Assembly: GCA_032718475.1 (NCBI GenBank)
Contig: JAUCBJ010004427.1
Location: 1 to 64,000 of the forward strand
Source: Nemertoderma westbladi
Lineage: Eukaryota > Xenacoelomorpha > Nemertodermatida > Nemertodermatidae
Direction of reading: 5' to 3'
DNA length: 64,000 nucleotides
Made by a program: the position numbers and the translations under genes. Under the pieces are notes generated by a model. It made no database searches. It was not told the origin of the DNA and saw only the letters and a list, made by a program, of their open reading frames with translations. Of the stretch, positions 30,205-38,855 are shown piece after piece. Every line of letters starts with the position of its first letter. Position 1 is the first letter of the stretch.

Positions 30205-31779
30205 CTAACCCTCATTTGTATCACTGATCGGCCAATAACCCTGTGCTGGATCATTTTCATTTGTGCGATTTATAACCTCAATTAATCGTTTCCTTGAGTC
30301 ATTGCTAATGGGTGAATCCATTGGGATTGCTGCCTCCTGTCTTTGTAACCAGCTACATACCACACGCAACCAACCCATAATCAAATAATTACCTCTTAAT
30401 TTCCCAATTATTGCCAGAAGTCTTCTATGTGTTAATGGGTTTTCCACTTCTTCTAATTTGGGTAATTCACTGTCTCTTTGCCATCTTCCATCTTTTATAT
30501 ATATTCCAAGTAACCGACCACCTTCTATTAATCTTACTGGTTCTTTGGATTGTAATCCATAGTTTCTTAAATGATTTCGAATTTCCTCTGCTGGTACTTT
30601 ATCTACATTGACATAAATATCATCTCGGAAGTTGTCAGCTGCTTCTTCAATCCTTTTATTTTGTTTTATGACTGTTTCGACAATTGTATCTAGGATTTTA
30701 GGAGCTGGACCCAATCCATAACCCAACCTAGTCATGCAATAACGTTTCCCATTATGTACTACTACTTGGTATGGGTGTAAACTAGGAGCTATTCCCAGCT
30801 GCATGTATGCTGATTTAAGGTCAATCACTGCTGTTTGTTCTCCCATTCTGGCCCATTTTCTAAGCTTCTCGTTACTGGCAGCAGCATCTGCTCCTGGTTC
30901 TTTCACAATGAATGAATTCAGTTCTCTAAAATCCATTATAGGACGTACTCTATCCTTTCGAGGTTCGTCCTTATGCATCAAGGGGATCAGCCCTTTGGTC
31001 TCTCCCTCAAATTCTTTTAACCAGCCCTTTTCTATCCACTCATTCATCGCTATCTGGAATTTTTCTTGTAATTTTTCTGGTATTTTATATTGGGTCACTT
31101 TATTATTCAGTTTAGCTGGCGGGTGCCCCGCCTCGAATTTATATTCTGCTTCCCAATTTTCCCCATCCCACTCTGCAGTAAAATCCCGTCTCTCTATGCG
31201 AATCTCTGGATCCACTTTTCCCACTCCTCCAACCAATGAACTATTCTTTTCAATTTCTCCTAATTTAACAACCATGTTTCCATTCAATTCCTGATGCACT
31301 GACATACCGCCCACCTGTTTAATCAGCTCCCAGCCAATAATTATGTCTACACCACCCACAATATAATCTACAATATATATTTCATGGTCCACATTACAAT
31401 CTTTACCATTACCCATTGTAGTGCCATTAAACCAGAGTTTAGTATTAATCTTCCCTACAATATTATTAGTTTTTGATCCATCCAACATTGTTATTTTCCT
31501 TTTTTCCCTTAGTTGTGTAAACCTTCCACTCATTTCAATGCTGGATTTATATGTTGTGACTGTATACCCACAACCAGTATCAATCAATCCTTCCATATCT
31601 AATCCCCTACATTTCACATTAACATGTGGTAAGTCGCCTAATGAACTAGGGAAACGGCCACTGGCGCATATGCCGTCCCCCTCTACTAGTTTCCCTGGAC
31701 CTGGGATCCTCCACCTTGCCTCCAAGGTCGATTTAATTCGGCTGTACAACCTCGTATAAGATGGTCTGTTCCGCCACAT
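30205..31779 (-). CDS. pol: Gypsy-like pol, protease and reverse transcriptase part
   Basis: Open for 524 codons, overlapping gag by 94 bp in the -1 frame, so it is probably made by ribosomal frameshifting (see the signal at 31649-31695). The listed start is only the first Met. The protease has LIDTGCG (D67). RT spans about 230-450, with a basic segment (DEPRKDRVRPIMDF), first catalytic Asp D320 in AVIDLKSAYMQL, and the active-site box FRDD (D386, D387) where most Gypsy elements have YxDD. The frame ends at TAG 30205-30207 just before RNase H. RT copies the element RNA, and the protease cuts the polyprotein in the particle. Confidence 0.88.
   Translation of the reverse strand: MWRNRPSYTRLYSRIKSTLEARWRIPGPGKLVEGDGICASGRFPSSLGDLPHVNVKCRGLDMEGLIDTGCGYTVTTYKSSIEMSGRFTQLREKRKITMLDGSKTNNIVGKINTKLWFNGTTMGNGKDCNVDHEIYIVDYIVGGVDIIIGWELIKQVGGMSVHQELNGNMVVKLGEIEKNSSLVGGVGKVDPEIRIERRDFTAEWDGENWEAEYKFEAGHPPAKLNNKVTQYKIPEKLQEKFQIAMNEWIEKGWLKEFEGETKGLIPLMHKDEPRKDRVRPIMDFRELNSFIVKEPGADAAASNEKLRKWARMGEQTAVIDLKSAYMQLGIAPSLHPYQVVVHNGKRYCMTRLGYGLGPAPKILDTIVETVIKQNKRIEEAADNFRDDIYVNVDKVPAEEIRNHLRNYGLQSKEPVRLIEGGRLLGIYIKDGRWQRDSELPKLEEVENPLTHRRLLAIIGKLRGNYLIMGWLRVVCSWLQRQEAAIPMDSPISNDSRKRLIEVINRTNENDPAQGYWPISDTNEG
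31649..31695 (-). promoter_or_regulatory. -1 ribosomal frameshift signal at the gag-pol overlap
   Basis: On the minus strand the heptamer GGGAAAC (31695-31689) lies in the gag frame as G GGA AAC and is followed at once by the gag stop TAG (31688-31686). After an 8-nt spacer a stem can form between GGGGACGGC (31680-31672) and GCCGTTTCCC (31658-31649) with a ~13-nt loop and one bulge. G GGA AAC is a known -1 slip site in retroviruses, and the spacer length fits. A pseudoknot partner was not identified. Confidence 0.75.
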
Positions 31780-32561
31780 CTAAAGCAACCCGATTTAGTT
31801 CTGTTCCCAGGTAAATCACTCTCAGCCCAACATTCTCTTGCAAAATGGCCGATTTTCCCACACTTAAAACATACCACACCCCTTTCTCTATCTGTAAACC
31901 CAAATCCTATACTACTACGCCCTCGTCCAGCTGGTGGTACCGCTGGATTCCGTCGTTCTGGTTCTAATATTCGACCTGTAGGCCTATTGTATGATCGATT
32001 CAAACTTCCCATTCTACCAACCGCACCTACCATCATATCTTCATTTCCCCTGCTCTTTTCCGACCATAATCTCCTGGCCTGGACTAGAAGTTTATTTAAG
32101 TCCAACTCACCTGCCAAAGCTTTTGTATCCTGTGCAATTGTATCTGGAAGTCCACTAACGAATTGAGCTGCAATCATTTTCTTTGCAGTTTCTGACTCTG
32201 TTTCGCCTGTCACTAACCCGCACAGTCTCTTTACATCTGCTAAATAAGTATCTGGGGCCTCTCCTACTCTTAACTCCCTTTTTTTAAATAAGTCATAGGC
32301 TGTATATTCATTTAGAGCGAATGCAGCAATTAGTACTCTCTCTATTTTCATATAATCTCTTTTATCTTCTTCTGGTATCTGACTGACAACCTCGTAAGCC
32401 GGTCCCTCTAATGACAACCTTAGATACGTTGATCTGGATTCCTCTTTATACTTGGCTTCAATGATTAACACATCATACGTGTCGTTAAATATTGATAACC
32501 AGATGCTAGGGTCACTGAGAACGTCATATTTTTTAACATAGTCAGATATTTTTGGTGCCAT
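31686..32561 (-). CDS. gag: Gypsy-like gag protein
   Basis: 291 residues, starting 21 bp downstream of the 5' LTR boundary with MAPKISDYVKKYDVL. The N-terminal 160 residues resemble the capsid region of Ty3/Gypsy gag (hydrophobic helices, YLADVKRLCG and MIAAQFVSGLP segments). Two CX2CX4HX4C zinc knuckles follow, at about 231-244 (CFKCGKIGHFAREC) and 259-272 (CFRCGGTDHLIRGC), with basic Arg/Gly-rich DNA before them. Gag forms the particle and packages the RNA. It ends at TAG 31686-31688 directly after the slip site. Confidence 0.88.
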   Translation of the reverse strand: MAPKISDYVKKYDVLSDPSIWLSIFNDTYDVLIIEAKYKEESRSTYLRLSLEGPAYEVVSQIPEEDKRDYMKIERVLIAAFALNEYTAYDLFKKRELRVGEAPDTYLADVKRLCGLVTGETESETAKKMIAAQFVSGLPDTIAQDTKALAGELDLNKLLVQARRLWSEKSRGNEDMMVGAVGRMGSLNRSYNRPTGRILEPERRNPAVPPAGRGRSSIGFGFTDRERGVVCFKCGKIGHFARECWAESDLPGNRTKSGCFRCGGTDHLIRGCTAELNRPWRQGGGSQVQGN

Positions 32562-32581
32562 CTCTGTCAGCCCGGTTAGCT

Positions 32582-32868
32582 TATAAGCAGTAGGTAATTA
32601 TTCTATAACACAATACAATCCTGTAATCCAGTGTATAATATTAGTAGTACAACAATCCAGCAATATTATAATTAGTAATACAGCGGTACAATAATTAGGC
32701 AGAACAACCTCACTCTGCCAGCTTTACATGTAGGCCTAACCCTCCACCTGTCACACTGTACTGTACATCTGTATGTATCTCTTAACCTCAGTTCAGCCAG
32801 TCCGGTACCGGTACAACCCACATTCGTACATCCCTCTATTGGGCCATGGCCTCTTATTTCCCCTTATA
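32582..32868 (-). repeat. 5' LTR of the Gypsy-like element
   Basis: Matches 28251-28537. In element orientation it is followed by AGCTAACCGGGCTGAC, where the primer-binding site should be; I do not recognise the tRNA. The gag start is only ~20 nt from the LTR end, an unusually short leader. Confidence 0.9.
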
Positions 32869-35800
32869 CAAACCATCATCCGAGATGTGAGTCTCGATGA
32901 TACGACCTGTCTGCCACCGCTTACGTGGAAGATCTGAATCCACAATAAGGACCATGTCTCCAGCGCTGACGTTTTCTTGCTGCGCAAACCACTTAGTTCG
33001 AAGTTGTAGCGTGGGCAGATAATGTTTTTCGAAATGGTCAGCGAAACGACGGGATAACAACTGCATAAGTTGCCAAGTTTGCCAGCAGTATTCGTCTCCG
33101 TCTGTGATTTCCGATCGTGGGAGCATGGCTACAGGTTTCTTCAGTAGGAAGTGCGTGGGTGTTAGCGCTTCCAGGGAATCGGGACTCGATGAGACTGGCA
33201 TAAGCGGTCTCTCATTGAGATAGGCGGCGATTTCCTCCATTAACATCCGCAAAAGTTCGTCGGTGAGATACGCACGGCACGGCACTATAAAGTGAAATGC
33301 GGTCTTCACGCTCCTGATTAATCTCTCCCAACTTCCTCCCCACCAAGGGGCGTCGGCGGCGTTGAAGGTCCAGCTAGACGCTGTTACCCTTAGCTGATCG
33401 TCCACCTGTCTTTGGTTCCAATCTTTGACGTAAGCCTCGATTTCATTGTTGGCACCAATGAAGTTTGTTCCCGTATTAGATCTCATCGTGTTACTAGTTC
33501 CAAAGCGAGCGATCTGACGTTGTAAGCTCAATAGGAAGCTGTTGGTAGATAAATCGTTCACCATATCGAGATGGATAGCTCTACAAGTCATACAAACAAA
33601 GATGACACACCATCTCTTGACTATAGTCCTAGCACGATATACTTCAATAGGGCCAAATAAATCTACACCGGTATTAGTAAAGGGTGGTTCATAGAAGCTT
33701 ACTCGTTCCCTAGGTAATTCTGCCTCTCGCTGTGTTAAAGGCCTACTGAATGCTTTCCTACAGGGTATGCAGTTCCTAAGAACTTGGTTCAGAGCTCTAC
33801 GGGGTTTATAAAAATAATAGCGAGTTCGAATTTCGCTAAGAACTCGTTCTCTACCAGCATGATAAAGTTTGCTGTGAACATCTACAATCATCTTGATTTG
33901 TATTTCAAGATTTCTAATGAGTATGGGAAACTTAGTGTCAAAGGATAATGGAGCATTAGTTAATCTTCCTCCAACACGTATTAACCCATCTATCATTGTG
34001 CTAGAGAAACGATCCCTTAAGCGCATCTGTGGATTTCTCAACAACAGGAAATACTTATCGGAATCCTCATAGCATTGCAGGAGTCTCAGCATCTGCTTAT
34101 TGGTTTCTTCATGCTCCTGATAACTGATCTTCTCCTTCAGAAACCTGTCGGATATCTTATATTTGGGAAGATCTTTAACAACATGGACCTGCACAGATGT
34201 CAGTGGAGCGGTATCACTATTGGTCTTCGTCCTGGAGTAGTGATGATGAAAACATCGCTTTAAATATGTAACGGCCTTACAGAGCCGATTCCAGGAACTG
34301 TAGTGATATATCGCTCTCTGCAGGAGAGGTGAGAGTCCTTGTGAGACGTCTGGTATTCCAGATTTCCAATCCTTCTCTCTGATTTCCACAACAGACTTAT
34401 TTGTGGCTGTGGGTTTCGGATCCAAAGCGTCGTCTCCGGAAGTGTGTAGTACAGACAGATCTACCACGGGTTTAAATAACTTCGATTTACTCGCCCGAGT
34501 TTTAGGTTTGACTTTCTCCGCTCCCTTGGCCTGTCTAATCTCCGCCGTAGTAAGATGAGGAGGCCATTCATCCTCTTCTTTGCTTAGGAAGTTGGGTCCA
34601 CCTAACCAGTCTGGAGTATCTATCAGTTCTTGTGGAGTTGCTCCCCTGGAGGCGATGTCTGCTGGATTAATCGTTCCGGGGCAATGTCTCCATTGATCCA
34701 TCTTCGTACGACTAAGTATAATGGCTACTCTGTTGGTAACGAAGACGCTGAACTGACAGACTTCATTGGTTATATACTCCAACACGAGTAGAGCATCGGT
34801 CCAATAGACAGTTTTCTCCAGTGGATATTCGATCTGTTCTGTTACATTTCGGCCGATGGCTGTAGCGTATAGAGCCGCCTTTAACTCCGCTCGAGGAACT
34901 TTCAACTTGTTGTTTATCAATGCCTTAGAGGTAACCAAGGCGACTTTGATTCCATCCGGAGTTTCAACTCTCAGGTAGGCTACTATACCTATTCCCATAT
35001 TGCTGGCGTCTCCAAACACATGGAGTTGATATGAATACGTAGGGAGAACATGACCAAAATATGAACGGGAAATTATAAAGTTCTCGATGGCTGGTAGAGA
35101 ATCTTCCCATTTCATCCACTTCTTTAATAGTTCTCCCTTAAGTGGATCGTCCCATGAGTGGTTTTCAAGCCACATTTGTTGTACTAAACTCCGAGCAATC
35201 AATATAACTGGGCTAATAAATCCCAATGGATCGAAATAAGTGCTCAGGATACTTAAACAAATCCGTTTAGTCCGAACTGGATTATCTCGCTGTTTGAGCT
35301 GGAAAAACAGGATATCTCTCTCTGTGTCCCATTTCAAACCAAGTGTCTTGGTTTCTGGAAGATTGTCTTTGATTAAGTCTAGATCTTTCGCTCCTCGATC
35401 TTCTACCGGGATCGATTCCAGAAACTCACGGGAGTTGCTGGTGAATTTAGTTAATCGAAATCCACCTCTTTTTAAGCACTCTACCGTTCCTTTGGCGACA
35501 TCAATGGCTTCTTCCACCGATGGAAGGGACTTTAAATTGTCGTCCATGTATATATCTCGTTTGATGTTGTCGATCACCTCTTTTGAGAAGGCATCCCGGT
35601 TGTCATCAGCAGTGGTGCGCACCACTGAGCAGGCGTTTGAAGGGCTTGAGATGATCCCAAAGGCCTGGATGGTCATCCAATACTCCACCGGTTTCTGGTT
35701 GAGGTCTCCTTCCAGCCACCACAGAAATCGTAGGCTATCTCGATCCCTATCCAGCGCCTTGACTTGTAAGAACATGCCTTCTATATCGGAGGCGAAAGCG

Positions 35801-36927
35801 ATTGAATATTGTCGTAATCTTAAGAGTATTCCCAACAAGGATTGGAGTAAGTCGGGTCCTGGTAACAACTCGGAATTAAGGGATTGGCCCATGTAGAGGG
35901 CAGAGCCATCAAATACTACCCTTACTTCATGGGGTTTACCGGGTTTGGGAATGTAATGATGTGTTAAATAGTACGTTCTCTCAGTTATAGGTGTTTCTTC
36001 CGGTACTCGCTCCGCATATCCCTTGTTAATAAATTTCTTCAACTGAGTCTGATACATTTCTTTAGCTGAAGCATTTGCCGTAAGGCGTCGATGTAGTTGA
36101 GCAATTCTTTTCTCCGCCAAGGGTCGGTTGTTTATGAATTTTGGTTCTCGCTTTCGGAATGGTAGACCGATTTCATATCTACCTTGATCTTTAAGAAAAC
36201 GTGTAGTTGTCTCCTGGATCTGCTTGGCTCTTTCTTCTTCTACCGATAGGGCTTTATCGTAGGAATTGGGCTCTACGGCCTCTTGAGTAAAGAATCGTAC
36301 GGCGTGTTCATCCCAAGTCTTCGCGTTATAGCGCTCGATTACGTCATTCAGTTCGTCGTTATAGTCGACTTGTCCTGATGGACGAATGAGTTGGCATAGG
36401 TTCACTTGGTTTTGCCAAGTCTCGTTTTCCGTAAGGAGATCGATGGTATTCTCCTCGTCGAAGAGTTGGTGGATATCGTCATTATCTGAGGAGTATGGTG
36501 TTCCCTCAGTTGGGTCGTCTACCTCACTGCTCTCCACTTCCCATTCACTTACTTGATATACCTGTTCTTTTGGTAACCTTTCCATGAGAGTTCTACGGGA
36601 AGGGCCAGTAAAGTACCAACCCACTCTAGTTCTTCCTGCATAGGCTTGTAGTGGTTGAGGTTGAGCAGGCCGTTTCTCCAATGTCTCAAGCGCCTCATGC
36701 GCATTTTGGCCGATGAGTATTTGTACTCCAGGGTAATCTGTGTTGAATCTAGGTATATTAAGCCGCTGGGTGAAATCGTCCTCATCCCAGTTATAAGGTT
36801 CTACTTGGCTGGTAGCGAAGTTCTTTATCGCTACAATTTTTACTGACCTTATGCTGTGTTCTCCTAGTTCATCCTGGGGGTGGACAACGCACCTACATAA
36901 TAATCCGCTATTACTGTAGATTTCCAA
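32854..36927 (-). CDS. pol: BEL-1 pol polyprotein: protease end, RT, RNase H, integrase (broken copy)
   Basis: A 1357-codon ORF. Residues 1-130 are the end of the protease region. RT covers about 290-500 with D381 (ASDIEG) and YMDD at 460-463. RNase H has D640, E681, D711 (YWTDALLVLEY) and D757 (NPADIASRG). The integrase has H1018/H1023 and C1053/C1056 as zinc ligands, D1089 (GVDLFGP) and E1201 (WGGSWERL), but Asn at 1151 where the second catalytic Asp is expected; BEL-3 has Asp there. A DUF5641-like end follows. Order and motifs are those of BEL/Pao. The last 5 codons and the stop come from the Gypsy LTR, and the true end is at 28043-28250. The N-terminal join to gag is lost through a frameshift near 36880-36930. 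Confidence 0.9.
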   Translation of the reverse strand: MEIYSNSGLLCRCVVHPQDELGEHSIRSVKIVAIKNFATSQVEPYNWDEDDFTQRLNIPRFNTDYPGVQILIGQNAHEALETLEKRPAQPQPLQAYAGRTRVGWYFTGPSRRTLMERLPKEQVYQVSEWEVESSEVDDPTEGTPYSSDNDDIHQLFDEENTIDLLTENETWQNQVNLCQLIRPSGQVDYNDELNDVIERYNAKTWDEHAVRFFTQEAVEPNSYDKALSVEEERAKQIQETTTRFLKDQGRYEIGLPFRKREPKFINNRPLAEKRIAQLHRRLTANASAKEMYQTQLKKFINKGYAERVPEETPITERTYYLTHHYIPKPGKPHEVRVVFDGSALYMGQSLNSELLPGPDLLQSLLGILLRLRQYSIAFASDIEGMFLQVKALDRDRDSLRFLWWLEGDLNQKPVEYWMTIQAFGIISSPSNACSVVRTTADDNRDAFSKEVIDNIKRDIYMDDNLKSLPSVEEAIDVAKGTVECLKRGGFRLTKFTSNSREFLESIPVEDRGAKDLDLIKDNLPETKTLGLKWDTERDILFFQLKQRDNPVRTKRICLSILSTYFDPLGFISPVILIARSLVQQMWLENHSWDDPLKGELLKKWMKWEDSLPAIENFIISRSYFGHVLPTYSYQLHVFGDASNMGIGIVAYLRVETPDGIKVALVTSKALINNKLKVPRAELKAALYATAIGRNVTEQIEYPLEKTVYWTDALLVLEYITNEVCQFSVFVTNRVAIILSRTKMDQWRHCPGTINPADIASRGATPQELIDTPDWLGGPNFLSKEEDEWPPHLTTAEIRQAKGAEKVKPKTRASKSKLFKPVVDLSVLHTSGDDALDPKPTATNKSVVEIREKDWKSGIPDVSQGLSPLLQRAIYHYSSWNRLCKAVTYLKRCFHHHYSRTKTNSDTAPLTSVQVHVVKDLPKYKISDRFLKEKISYQEHEETNKQMLRLLQCYEDSDKYFLLLRNPQMRLRDRFSSTMIDGLIRVGGRLTNAPLSFDTKFPILIRNLEIQIKMIVDVHSKLYHAGRERVLSEIRTRYYFYKPRRALNQVLRNCIPCRKAFSRPLTQREAELPRERVSFYEPPFTNTGVDLFGPIEVYRARTIVKRWCVIFVCMTCRAIHLDMVNDLSTNSFLLSLQRQIARFGTSNTMRSNTGTNFIGANNEIEAYVKDWNQRQVDDQLRVTASSWTFNAADAPWWGGSWERLIRSVKTAFHFIVPCRAYLTDELLRMLMEEIAAYLNERPLMPVSSSPDSLEALTPTHFLLKKPVAMLPRSEITDGDEYCWQTWQLMQLLSRRFADHFEKHYLPTLQLRTKWFAQQENVSAGDMVLIVDSDLPRKRWQTGRIIETHISDDGLYKGK

Positions 36928-36989
36928 ACCTGCATAATTCCTGACATGTTTAACTTAGTTCGGAACTTGGGTTGTCCAGCAAAGATGTC

Positions 36990-38855
36990 TTAGTTCTTTA
37001 GTTCTTTTGTCTCTAGTTCTTTGTCGATGAATGTTCCTGTGCTACCGGAGTCAAGGAGGGCATTCACTATATAACTCCTTTTAGGTCCGTGGACCCTCAA
37101 CTGCACTACGGGAAATTCTCGGATTCCTACATTGGAAGTTGGTGCTTTCCAAGATGGTTGTCGGTCAGAAGTAGTTAGGGGAAGCTCGCTATCGGTGTCC
37201 TTTTCATACGTAAGTGCTCGATACACTGCGGTATTTATCAGGTAACAGGATTCGTTTTCATCGGAGAATTCGTCCGTATAGAATCCTTCCATCTCACAAC
37301 TTTGGTCAGTGTCGTTCACATCACTGAATTGGACATGTAGTTCAGAATCACTTACCTGACTCGGGCTGTTTCGTTCGAATTCAGTGTGCAACAAGATATG
37401 ATGTTTTGCGCCGCACTTCGCACACCTTGCGTCGGAGTAACAGGTTCGCCTTTGGTGTCCTTGTCTGAGGCAATTATAACACAACCGCTTATCCCACATG
37501 ACTTCCCGTCTATCCTTTAATGATTTCTTTAGGAATTCATCACACACATTCAAACGGTGGGGCCCGTCACACAGCGCACATTTCGGTTTGATGTTACTTA
37601 CCTTATTTTGAGTAACGTTGTGTACACTCGTTCTTTCTTCAGGCTTTCTTACATGAATTCTCTTAGGAGACGTAGGAGGAGTTTTTCTTACCTGTTCTCT
37701 CCTGTCATTGGTTCGAGACTTGAATTTACTTACGTCTTTAGGCGTTTTGTTGACATAATAAGATCTTTCAGTGTCTTTCCCGCTGTCTTCTTCTTGAGAA
37801 GCCTGGCTTTCGCCGTCGTCGGTATAACACACTGGTGTTACCTTTCTCCTAGAAACGGGTTTCTCACTTACCTTGTTTTCCGGTGTCTTCTCTCTGGACT
37901 GCTTTAGGAGCTGTAATTTCACTTCTCCATTTAAGAATGACATGAGATCAGCCATGGTAGGATCTCGTCGTTGTTGTTCCATCATATATAACACTTTCTT
38001 ATCCCAGCGTGTACCTACTCCACCCTTCGGTAAAGTAGAGGCCACGGCTCCAATAACCATAGAACTCTGATATTCATGAGACTTACCTAGCCAATCTAAT
38101 TGTCTACAGATCTCCTGAATCTCATCGGAAAACTCTATAATCCCGCTGCTAATGAACTTTAGGTGGGCTACCAATTTTGCATACAAATACCTAGCTATGT
38201 TATTCCTATTACCATACCTGATGTTTAGGGTATCCCAAACTTGTCTTAGTCCTTCTGGATGTCCAATAAACTTTAACGCCATTAACTTGGGAGATCCTTC
38301 CAAGCACTCGATGAGGAATCTAAGTTTCTCTCCGTTAGATAACACAGAGTTCTGTATGTTATCCTTGTAATATTCATTAAAAGGTAACCATTTCATCTCA
38401 TCTCCATTAAACTTGACGATCTCTCCCACCTTTACCGCTTGACGGGCTTCGGTTCTAGCCATTTGACGCGTAAAACTTTCTTGGGCCATCGTATTATTTA
38501 ATATCGAGTTATCGGTATATAAATTTCTCGGATTATGATCAGGTCTATATGGAATATCATTGTCAACAGGTTTATAATTACCCTTAATAGGGTTTACTAT
38601 AGGAGTTTCTACTTCACTAGCAGTATAGATGCGTGTAGGCTCCACACCTTGCGCATGAAATACTTCAGACCTAACAGGTTGACACATTGTTACCGGGGTT
38701 GGTGGTATACCCTTTTGTATATTTACTAATTTATCGCGTTCTAACGCGATATTCTGCTGCACTTCTTGCAACTCTAACCTACTTTCCCTTACTGTTCCCT
38801 TGAACTGCTGAACAGTTCCTTCCATCTCCCGGACCTGCTGTGCTGAGAGGAGCAC
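36990..38855 (-). CDS. gag: BEL-1 gag C-terminal half and start of protease (broken copy)
   Basis: 621 codons. It has a coiled-coil-like start, then a DUF1759-type gag core at about 140-260 (VKFNGDEMKWLPFNEYY, LIECLEGSPKLMAL, LNIRYGNRNNIARYLYA). A cysteine-rich region follows with CALCDGPHRLNVC, the zinc knuckle CYNCLRQGHQRRTC and CAKCGAKHH. The aspartic protease site LLDSGSTGTFID lies near the end. The frame stops at TAA 36990-36992 within a short ELETKELKN-like insertion absent from BEL-2, where the frame runs on. It overlaps the preceding gag piece (38789-40204) out of frame, showing another indel. Confidence 0.88.
   Translation of the reverse strand: MLLSAQQVREMEGTVQQFKGTVRESRLELQEVQQNIALERDKLVNIQKGIPPTPVTMCQPVRSEVFHAQGVEPTRIYTASEVETPIVNPIKGNYKPVDNDIPYRPDHNPRNLYTDNSILNNTMAQESFTRQMARTEARQAVKVGEIVKFNGDEMKWLPFNEYYKDNIQNSVLSNGEKLRFLIECLEGSPKLMALKFIGHPEGLRQVWDTLNIRYGNRNNIARYLYAKLVAHLKFISSGIIEFSDEIQEICRQLDWLGKSHEYQSSMVIGAVASTLPKGGVGTRWDKKVLYMMEQQRRDPTMADLMSFLNGEVKLQLLKQSREKTPENKVSEKPVSRRKVTPVCYTDDGESQASQEEDSGKDTERSYYVNKTPKDVSKFKSRTNDRREQVRKTPPTSPKRIHVRKPEERTSVHNVTQNKVSNIKPKCALCDGPHRLNVCDEFLKKSLKDRREVMWDKRLCYNCLRQGHQRRTCYSDARCAKCGAKHHILLHTEFERNSPSQVSDSELHVQFSDVNDTDQSCEMEGFYTDEFSDENESCYLINTAVYRALTYEKDTDSELPLTTSDRQPSWKAPTSNVGIREFPVVQLRVHGPKRSYIVNALLDSGSTGTFIDKELETKELKN

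Larger units (their letters stand above)
28251..32868 (-). mobile_element. Ty3/Gypsy-like LTR retrotransposon, 4618 bp
   Basis: 287-bp LTRs at 28251-28537 and 32582-32868 look identical by eye. They begin TATAAG and end CTTATA instead of TG..CA. CAAAC occurs on both sides (28246-28250, 32869-32873), a 5-bp duplication confirmed by the uninterrupted sequence of BEL-3. The order on the minus strand is 5' LTR, gag, protease, RT, RNase H, integrase, 3' LTR. A purine tract CTGGGGGGAG abuts the 3' LTR. Small size, identical LTRs and a nearly intact coding region indicate a young insertion into BEL-1 pol. Confidence 0.92.

Noticed and set aside
35240-35896. 218-codon plus-strand open frame
   Set aside because: Antisense shadow of BEL-1 pol.
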